Source: Streptomyces sp. CB09001
GTDB taxonomy: Bacteria; Actinomycetota; Actinomycetes; Streptomycetales; Streptomycetaceae
Reading direction: 5' to 3'
Assembly: GCF_003369795.1 (NCBI RefSeq)
Contig: NZ_CP026730.1
Span: forward strand, 4,765,001-4,829,000
DNA length: 64,000 nucleotides
The position numbers and the translations under genes are program-made. Of this stretch, positions 57,106 to 64,000 are shown piece by piece. Positions within the stretch are counted from its first letter, which is position 1, and every line of letters begins with the position of its first letter. The notes beneath the pieces are model-generated. The model ran no database searches. It saw only the letters and a program-made list of their open reading frames with translations, and was not told the DNA's origin.

Positions 57106-57109
<4 letters not shown>
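56129..57109 (+). CDS. Oligopeptide ABC transporter permease (OppC type)
   Basis: 326 residues. A 60-residue charged N-terminal tail precedes the membrane segments. The EAA loop is YVQAARALGASNSRLLLRHIAPN. An OppC-type periplasmic insert with a cysteine pair (KCDLAK...GQGCDVYTR) is present. Start and stop overlap both neighbours, so the five genes are translated as a coupled unit. Confidence 0.9.
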
Positions 57110-58093
<984 letters not shown>

Positions 58094-58101
<8 letters not shown>

Positions 58102-59158
58102 GACCACGGAGCCGATCCTCGAAGTCCGCGGCCTGGTCAAGCACTACCCGCTGACCTCCGGCATCCTCTTCAGGAAGCAGGTCGGCGCGGTCAAGGCCGT
58201 CGACGGCGTGGACTTCGAGCTGGCCCGCGGAGAGACGCTCGGCATCGTCGGCGAGTCCGGCTGCGGCAAGTCCACGGTCGCCAAGATGCTGGTCAACCTG
58301 GAGCGGCCGACGGCGGGGGAGATCCGCTACAAGGGCGAGGACATCACCCGCCTGTCGGGCCGGGCCCTGAAGGCCGTACGCCGGAACATCCAGATGGTCT
58401 TCCAGGACCCCTACACCTCCCTCAACCCCCGCATGACCGTCGGCGACATCATCGGCGAGGCCTACGACATCCACCCCGAGGTGGCCCCGAAGGGCGACCG
58501 GCGGCGACGGGTCCAGGACCTGCTGGACGTGGTCGGCCTGAACCCGGAGTACATCAACCGCTACCCCCACCAGTTCTCCGGCGGCCAGCGCCAGCGCATC
58601 GGCATCGCGCGGGGCCTGGCGCTGCGCCCGGAGATCATCGTCGCCGACGAACCGGTCTCGGCCCTCGACGTGTCGGTCCAGGCCCAGGTGATCAACCTGA
58701 TGGCCCGGCTCCAGGACGAGTTCGACCTCTCGTACATCTTCATCGCCCACGACCTGTCGATCGTCCGGCACATCTCGGACCGGGTCGGCGTGATGTACCT
58801 GGGCCGCATCGTCGAGACCGGCCGGGACGAGGAGATCTACGACCATCCCACGCACCCCTACACCCAGGCGCTGCTGTCCGCCGTACCGGTGCCCGACCCG
58901 GAGGCCCGGGAACACCGGGAGCGGATCATCCTGTCCGGCGACGTCCCGTCCCCGACCAACATCCCCTCGGGGTGCCGCTTCCGCACCCGCTGCTGGAAGG
59001 CGCGGGAGCGCTGCGCGCTGGAGGTACCGGCCCTCGCCGTCCCCGCCGAGTTCCGCTCGGTCTCCGGCCCCGCGGCCCACGACTCGGCGTGCCACTTCGC
59101 GGAGGAGAAGCAGGTGGTGCCGCCCGAGGGCGAGGGCGAGGGCAGCGGGCCGGGGTGA
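58094..59158 (+). CDS. Oligopeptide ABC transporter ATPase (OppF type)
   Basis: 354 residues. Walker A GESGCGKST, signature FSGGQRQRIGIARG, Walker B IIVADEPVSALD and SGCRFRTRCWKARERCA are present, with an acidic Gly-rich tail. It overlaps the previous gene by eight bases. The stop codon lies inside the loop of the operon terminator. Confidence 0.9.
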
Positions 59159-59175
59159 CATGGTCCCCGGCCCGC
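59145..59175. terminator. Terminator overlapping the last opp stop codon
   Basis: A perfect 11-bp stem, GCGGGCCGGGG (59145-59155) with its complement at 59165-59175. The TGA stop at 59156-59158 is in the nine-base loop. It may serve the convergent peptidase gene too. Confidence 0.8.
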
Positions 59176-59290
59176 TTACGGCACCCGCACGGCCGTACGC
59201 CGATCAGCGTCGCGGGCCCGTGTGTCGGGGCCGCTTCGCCGAAGTTACCCGCGTGTCAAAGACGTTGGCGTACGGGTGACGCGGCGGGCG

Positions 59291-61414
59291 TCACGCCGGG
59301 GCGGGCAGCGACCGCTTGAGGAAGTCCACCTGGAGCCGCAGCAGGTTCTCGGCGACCGACTCCTGCGGGGTCATGTGCGTGACGCCGGACAGGGGCAGCA
59401 CCTCGTGCGGCCGGCCGGCCGCCAGCAGGGCCGAGGACAGCCGCAGCGAGTGGGCGACCACCACGTTGTCGTCCGCGAGACCGTGGATGACCATCATGGG
59501 CCGGTGCGGCTCGGCGGCGTCGACCAGACCGGCGTCGTCGATCACCGAGTTGCGGCGGTAGACGTCCGGCTGCGCACCGGGGTCGCCGAGGTACCGCTCC
59601 TGGTAGTGGGTGTCGTAGAGCCTGAGGTCGGTGACCGGGGCACCGACGACCGCGGCGTGGAAGACGTCCGGCCGGCGCAGCGCCGCGAGGGCGGCGAGAT
59701 AGCCGCCGAAGGACCACCCCCGGACGGCGACGCGGTCCAGGTCCAGCGGGAAGTCGGCCGCGAGGGCGTGCAGCGCGTCCACCTGGTCCTGGAGCACCAC
59801 GGCGGCCACGTCGTCCTTGACGGCCTTCTCCCAGGCGGGGGAGCGCCCCGGAGTGCCCCGCCCGTCGGCGACGACCACCGCGAACCCCTGGTCCGCGAAC
59901 CACTGCGAGGTGAGGTGGGCGTTGTGCGCGGCCACGACGCGCTGACCGTGCGGACCACCGTAGGGGTCCAGGAGGACGGGGAGGGGGGTGTCACCGTGGT
60001 AGTCCGTTGGCATAAGCACGGCGCACGGGACACGTCGTGCGCCCCCTTGGGTGAGGGTCACGCGCGGGGACAAACCGGGGTCTTCCGCGTACGAGGCGAT
60101 GGTCGCCGCGGGCTTCCCGTCCCGCAGTACCCGGACGCGGGCTCCCGGCCGGTCGAGGGTCGCGGAGACGAGCACCGTCACGCCCCCCGCGCGAACCGCC
60201 GAGTGCACACCGGGCTCCTGCGACAGGCGTTCGACGCCCAGTTCGTTCACCCGGTAGACGTGCACCTCGCCGATCTCCGCCCCGGCCGCCTCCTCGCCCG
60301 CCGAGGCGGAGACCAGCACGTCGTCGGGCCCGACGTCCAGCACCGCCCGCAGGTGCAACTGGGCGCCGGTGAGCAGTCGTTCACCCACCGCGAGCACCCG
60401 CGCACCGCCCTCGTCGGCGATCCGCACGAGCTGGCCCGAAGGGCTCCAGCTGGGCATCCCGGGGAAGAGTTCCAGCCAAATTGGATCTTCGTCGGCGTGC
60501 ACCATCCGGGTCGTCCCCGACTCGGTGTCCACCGCCAGGAACAGCTGGCTGCGCTGGTCGCGCGCCTGTACGAGAAGCAGCGGCGCACCCGAGGCTGACC
60601 AGTGCACTCGCGCCAGATACGGATACCGCGCCCGGTCCCAGCGGACCTCCGTGCGCCCCCCGTCGAGACCGACCACGAACAGCCGTACGTCCGCGTTGGG
60701 GGTGCCCGCCGCCGGGTACGGCACGTGTTGTGGATCACGCTCGGGACGGGCCGGGTCGGAGATCCACCAGCGCTGGACCGGCGTGTCGTCCACGCGGGCC
60801 ACCAGCAGCCGGTCCGACTCCGGGCTCCACCAGAAGCCCCGGCTGCGCGACATCTCCTCGGCCGCCACGAACTCGGCGAGCCCGTACGTGACGCCTTCGC
60901 CGTCCGCCTCGGCCAGCGCCCGGTCCCCGTCCCCCTCGGCGCCCACCACCCGCAGGGCGCCGTGGGCGACGTAGGCGATGTGCAGGCCGTCGGGGGAGGG
61001 GCGAGGGTCGATCACCGGTCCGGGGGTGGGGAGTTCGCGCGCGGTGCCGGCCCGCAGCTCGGCCGCGAAGAGCCGCCCCGAAAGGGCGAAGGAGGCCAGC
61101 TCGACCGTCGAGTCGGTCGCGTAGCCGACGATCCCGGCGCCGCCCTCGCGGCTGCGCTCGCGCCGGGCCCGTTCCTCGGGCGACAGACGCTCCTCGGCGC
61201 CGCCCAGAAGGGCGCGGGGGTCGGCTGCGATGCGCTCCCCGCCCTTCTCGACGTCCAGGATCCACAGCGAATTGGCCCGGTCCGTACCGGTGCCGGAGCG
61301 CAGGAAGGCGACCCGTGAACCATCGGGTGCCACGGTGAACGAACGCGGCGCGCCGAGCGTGAACCGCTGGGTGCGGGCGTGCCGTTTGGGGAAGGAATCG
61401 GGCTCGGTCGTCAT
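59291..61414 (-). CDS. S9 prolyl oligopeptidase-family serine peptidase
   Basis: 707 residues, no signal peptide. The N-terminal DPPIV-type beta-propeller (about 20-420) is followed by an alpha/beta hydrolase domain. The nucleophile is in RGWSFGGYLAAL, the aspartate in VIHGLADDNVV and the histidine in LSGVTHMTPQ near the end. It cleaves short peptides, often after proline, and could degrade peptides imported by the two adjacent transporters. ATG 61414 (MTTEPDSF) follows AAGG; the open frame upstream lacks family sequence. Confidence 0.9.
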   Translation of the reverse strand: MTTEPDSFPKRHARTQRFTLGAPRSFTVAPDGSRVAFLRSGTGTDRANSLWILDVEKGGERIAADPRALLGGAEERLSPEERARRERSREGGAGIVGYATDSTVELASFALSGRLFAAELRAGTARELPTPGPVIDPRPSPDGLHIAYVAHGALRVVGAEGDGDRALAEADGEGVTYGLAEFVAAEEMSRSRGFWWSPESDRLLVARVDDTPVQRWWISDPARPERDPQHVPYPAAGTPNADVRLFVVGLDGGRTEVRWDRARYPYLARVHWSASGAPLLLVQARDQRSQLFLAVDTESGTTRMVHADEDPIWLELFPGMPSWSPSGQLVRIADEGGARVLAVGERLLTGAQLHLRAVLDVGPDDVLVSASAGEEAAGAEIGEVHVYRVNELGVERLSQEPGVHSAVRAGGVTVLVSATLDRPGARVRVLRDGKPAATIASYAEDPGLSPRVTLTQGGARRVPCAVLMPTDYHGDTPLPVLLDPYGGPHGQRVVAAHNAHLTSQWFADQGFAVVVADGRGTPGRSPAWEKAVKDDVAAVVLQDQVDALHALAADFPLDLDRVAVRGWSFGGYLAALAALRRPDVFHAAVVGAPVTDLRLYDTHYQERYLGDPGAQPDVYRRNSVIDDAGLVDAAEPHRPMMVIHGLADDNVVVAHSLRLSSALLAAGRPHEVLPLSGVTHMTPQESVAENLLRLQVDFLKRSLPAPA

Positions 61415-61599
61415 GCCTTGACCATATTGGCCATGCGCCCCCTTGTGCGGCCGTGCGCCGAGAGATGCGCGCGCACGGATAGTTATGATCACTAGCGCAT
61501 AGTGGGTACCAACCAGGTGCCCGTCCCGTGGATTTATCTGTCCCGAGCTCCGACTGCGACCGACCCCCATGTCCCTGGGCCCATTGGAGGTGAGCCGCC

Positions 61600-61794
61600 G
61601 TGGCACTCTCGATCTCGGCGGTCGTGCTGCTGGCGATCATCGTCTTCCTGCTGGTCAAGAAGTCAGGCTTGAAAGCCGGGCATGCGGTGGTCTGCATGCT
61701 CCTCGGCTTCTACCTGGCCTCGTCGACGATGGCTCCTACGATCAGCGAGCTGACGACGAACATCGCGGGGATGATCGGAGACATCAACTTCTGA
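61600..61794 (+). CDS. Small conserved-looking membrane protein
   Basis: 64 residues with two hydrophobic segments (about 3-20 and 26-46) and a short polar tail. GTG 61600 has GGAGG at 61586-61590. The family is not recognised; codon bias is normal. CACTA-N5-TAGTG at 61490-61504 upstream is a possible regulatory palindrome shared with the divergent peptidase. Confidence 0.7.
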   Translation: MALSISAVVLLAIIVFLLVKKSGLKAGHAVVCMLLGFYLASSTMAPTISELTTNIAGMIGDINF

Positions 61795-61873
61795 CGGCGG
61801 AACCGGCCGGCGCTTCGGCGGCGTCTCCGCCCCCGAAGCGCGAAGCAGCCCGGGGAGACGGAGGCGCCGAGGC

Positions 61874-62284
61874 ATGACGAACACCGTGATGGGGATCCTG
61901 GTGTGCGGCCTGGTCGGGGTGCTGCTCCTGTGGGCCGGGCTGCACGACGCCGCACGGGTACGCCGACTGCGCAGGCACGGGATTCTCGCCTCCGGCATGG
62001 TGGTCGACAACGTACGGGTGCGCGGTGCTCAGGGCAGTCCCTCGTGGGCGCCGATCATCGCCTTCGCCGACCAGCGCGGCTACCGCGTGGAGTTCACGCC
62101 GAGCATGCGCGGATCCGGAATGGGGCTCGCGACCGGCCGCGAGGTCACCGTGATCTATCTGCCCCAAGACCCGCAGGCGGCCCGCGTGTTCATGCGCCGT
62201 CACATGACCGGCCCGGTGTACTTCGTGCTGGCCGTGGCCCTGGTCTTCCTGGGCATCGGCGCGGTGATCGCCGTGACGGCCTGA
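61874..62284 (+). CDS. DUF3592-type membrane protein
   Basis: 136 residues. Two membrane segments (about 5-22 and 112-134) flank a small beta-rich domain (ILASGMVVDNVRVRG...SWAPIIAFADQRGYRVEFTPSMRGSG...TVIYLPQDPQAARV). This is the DUF3592 layout; its function is unknown. It may form a unit with the preceding small gene, 79 bases upstream. Confidence 0.78.
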   Translation: MTNTVMGILVCGLVGVLLLWAGLHDAARVRRLRRHGILASGMVVDNVRVRGAQGSPSWAPIIAFADQRGYRVEFTPSMRGSGMGLATGREVTVIYLPQDPQAARVFMRRHMTGPVYFVLAVALVFLGIGAVIAVTA

Positions 62285-62406
62285 CGTCTGCCGGATCAGC
62301 CCGCGTCCGCAGCGATTCCCCTCGGGTGTCCTGTTCGACCGCCTTCTGCGCGCGGGCTTCGTAAGCTTGGCGTGCTGGGGCAAGAACGAGGGGCGAGGTG
62401 TGGCGC

Positions 62407-64000
62407 GTGGATGACGACGGCGTGGACAGACGGCTTCGGGAGCTGGCCAAGGCGTCCCCGAACTTCGGGCGGCTCTACGGGCATCAACCGCTGCTCGCCA
62501 TCTACGGATCCCAGGCCGAACTCACGGTCTTCACCAACCCCAACGCCGCCTACGTCAGCGCGGGCCAGTTCGGTGAGGTGCTCGCCGAGGAGTTCGTCAC
62601 GCGGACGGGCACACGCGTCGAGGGAACGAACCAGGTCGACCGCATCAACGCCCTCACCCGCGCCGGTGTCCTCGTCGGCTGGAGCCGCGACGCCTTCCAC
62701 CGGCTGCGCCGGGGCCGCAACGAGGCGGCGCATCATCACCTCTTCGACACCACCATGGCCCTGGAGGCCCTGAAGCTGTGCTGGCAGCTCGGCGACCTGT
62801 TCGACCGGGCCATGGACGGCCCCCGTGCCGTTACCGCCTTCGTGCCACCCAGCCTCCCCGCCGAGACCCCGCACACCGATCCGAGGGAGATCGCCGAACT
62901 GCGCGAGGCGCTGGACGGCCACCGGCGCACCCTCGCCGAGTCCCGCGTGAAGCTGGCGGAGGCAGGAGACCGCCTGGAGGCGGAGCGCCGCGCCCGCGCC
63001 GAGGCCGAGCGGATCATCGCCCATGCCGAGCAGGCCAAGGCGGCTGCCGCCGCGCAGGTCGACGCGTTGCGGGCGCAGGTCACCGAGTTGAGGGCAGCGC
63101 ACCAGCAGCGCTACGACCGGGAACGCCTGAGCCCCCGCCCGGTCGCCGCCACGGCCCGCGACGCCATCGTGGAGCGCGCCCAGCGTCCCGCCCCGCTCAA
63201 CGAGGTGCAGGCACGCGAGAAGATCGACGCGATGCTCACCCGGGCGGGCTGGCTGATCCAGGACAAGGCGGACGCCAACCCGCTGGCGGGTATCGGCGTC
63301 GCGATCCGCGAGTTCACCCTCGCCACCGGCCGCGCCGACTACGTCCTCTACGTCGCTGGGAAGATCGTCGGCGTCATCGAGGCCAAACGCGAGGGCACAC
63401 CGCTGGAGGGGGCCCTCGCTCAGAATGAGCGGTACGCAGCGGGTGTGATCAAGGAACACGCTATGGCGGTCTGGCGTCGCCACGAGCCGTTCGCCTTCCG
63501 CTACGCCACCACCGGCACCGAGTCCTACTTCCTTAACCGGATCGACCCGGACGCCCGTTCCCGCGAGGTCTTCTCCTTCCATCGCCCCGAGACCCTCGCC
63601 GCCTGGATCCGGTACGCCGACGAACACCCCGACGCGCCCACCTTCCGAGCGGCCCTGCGCACCGCCATGCCCCTACTGGAGACCCACGGCCTGCGCATGG
63701 CCCAGGTCGAGGCGATCACGGGCCTGGAGTCCTCCCTGGCCGCGGACCAGCCACGCGCCCTCATCCAGATGGCGACGGGCGCCGGAAAGACGTTCACGGC
63801 CGTCACCGAGACCTACCGCCTGCTCCGCCACGCGGGCGCCCGCCGCATCCTTTTCCTCGTCGACCGCAACAACCTCGGCCGCCAGGCCCGCGCGGAGTTC
63901 GACAAGTACCGCACCCCCGACGAGAACCGGAAGCTCACCGATCTCTACAACGTCGACATGCTGGGCCGGGGCGGCCTCCAGGAAACCTCCTCGGTGGTCA
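62407..64000 (+). CDS. HsdR-like type I restriction subunit, 5' part (runs off the window)
   Basis: The first 531 codons are seen; the frame is open to the last base. An N-terminal DUF4145-like domain (ending RNEAAHHHLFDTTMALEAL, about 100-125) is followed by a long coiled coil (about 158-235). A PD-(D/E)xK nuclease core comes next, with GRADYVLYVAGKIVGVIEAK (about 311-330), then a helicase domain with Walker A MATGAGKT (about 457-464) and FLVDRNNLGRQARAEF. Cuts and translocates unmodified DNA with HsdM/HsdS partners, which must lie beyond the edge. GTG 62407 and GTG 62398 both have GAGG-type sites. Confidence 0.85.
   Translation, partial: MDDDGVDRRLRELAKASPNFGRLYGHQPLLAIYGSQAELTVFTNPNAAYVSAGQFGEVLAEEFVTRTGTRVEGTNQVDRINALTRAGVLVGWSRDAFHRLRRGRNEAAHHHLFDTTMALEALKLCWQLGDLFDRAMDGPRAVTAFVPPSLPAETPHTDPREIAELREALDGHRRTLAESRVKLAEAGDRLEAERRARAEAERIIAHAEQAKAAAAAQVDALRAQVTELRAAHQQRYDRERLSPRPVAATARDAIVERAQRPAPLNEVQAREKIDAMLTRAGWLIQDKADANPLAGIGVAIREFTLATGRADYVLYVAGKIVGVIEAKREGTPLEGALAQNERYAAGVIKEHAMAVWRRHEPFAFRYATTGTESYFLNRIDPDARSREVFSFHRPETLAAWIRYADEHPDAPTFRAALRTAMPLLETHGLRMAQVEAITGLESSLAADQPRALIQMATGAGKTFTAVTETYRLLRHAGARRILFLVDRNNLGRQARAEFDKYRTPDENRKLTDLYNVDMLGRGGLQETSSVV

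Overview
The window is very GC-rich chromosomal DNA with a strong G/C bias at third codon positions, many GTG starts and Streptomyces-specific genes: a WhiB-like protein, SpoIIE/HATPase regulators and a bldK-type oligopeptide transporter. The gene order wblH-glpX-DUF4245-nitroreductase, xseB-xseA-permease-ispH-ppgK-DUF6542-ychF, sdh-SBP-typA and bldKABCDE plus a second opp operon is, from memory, that of Streptomyces coelicolor around SCO5046-SCO5122. The organism is therefore a Streptomyces. It is not S. coelicolor itself, because the actinorhodin cluster that lies between these two core blocks in that species is absent here.

Layout. 0-14.3 kb is mostly housekeeping: wblH, fructose-1,6-bisphosphatase glpX, a nitroreductase, a secreted or membrane polysaccharide deacetylase preceded by three tiny overlapping ORFs, a TetR-controlled oxidoreductase with two matching operators, exonuclease VII, an APC permease, ispH, polyphosphate glucokinase and ychF. 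14.4-27.6 kb is accessory: a VapBC-like toxin-antitoxin pair, a SNF2-type helicase, a 952-residue LAL regulator divergent from a metallo-beta-lactamase-fold hydrolase and a carboxylesterase, an M14-like peptidase preceded by a 25-residue peptide gene with a near-perfect ribosome binding site, a DinB/methyltransferase pair divergent from a cupin-type XRE regulator, and a LysR gene abutting a truncated SDR remnant. 27.7-36.2 kb holds small membrane proteins, a GntR regulator, a Nudix hydrolase, an anti-sigma-type ATPase, a PAS-PAS-GAF-SpoIIE-HATPase phosphatase and a GH18-like membrane protein.

36.2-44.9 kb returns to core genes: a three-gene succinate dehydrogenase operon, a lipoprotein with a long charged insert, and typA. 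Between typA and bldKA sits an IS5-type element of 1345 bp (17-bp inverted repeats, TTA target duplication). It contains a frameshifted DDE transposase and a GNAT acetyltransferase gene in the opposite orientation. Downstream of it is the 5' remnant of a substrate-binding-protein gene, then the bldK operon (permease, lipoprotein, permease, two ATPases), then a second oligopeptide ABC operon in the canonical order. The window closes with an S9 peptidase, two small membrane proteins and the 5' 531 codons of an HsdR-like type I restriction subunit that runs off the end.

The least explained items are the peptide/M14 pair (about 23.1-24.5 kb), the acetyltransferase-carrying IS and the rearranged start of the bldK locus. 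Starts were chosen from ribosome binding sites, overlaps with neighbours and family lengths. All functional names rest on motif recognition from the sequence; no database search was done.
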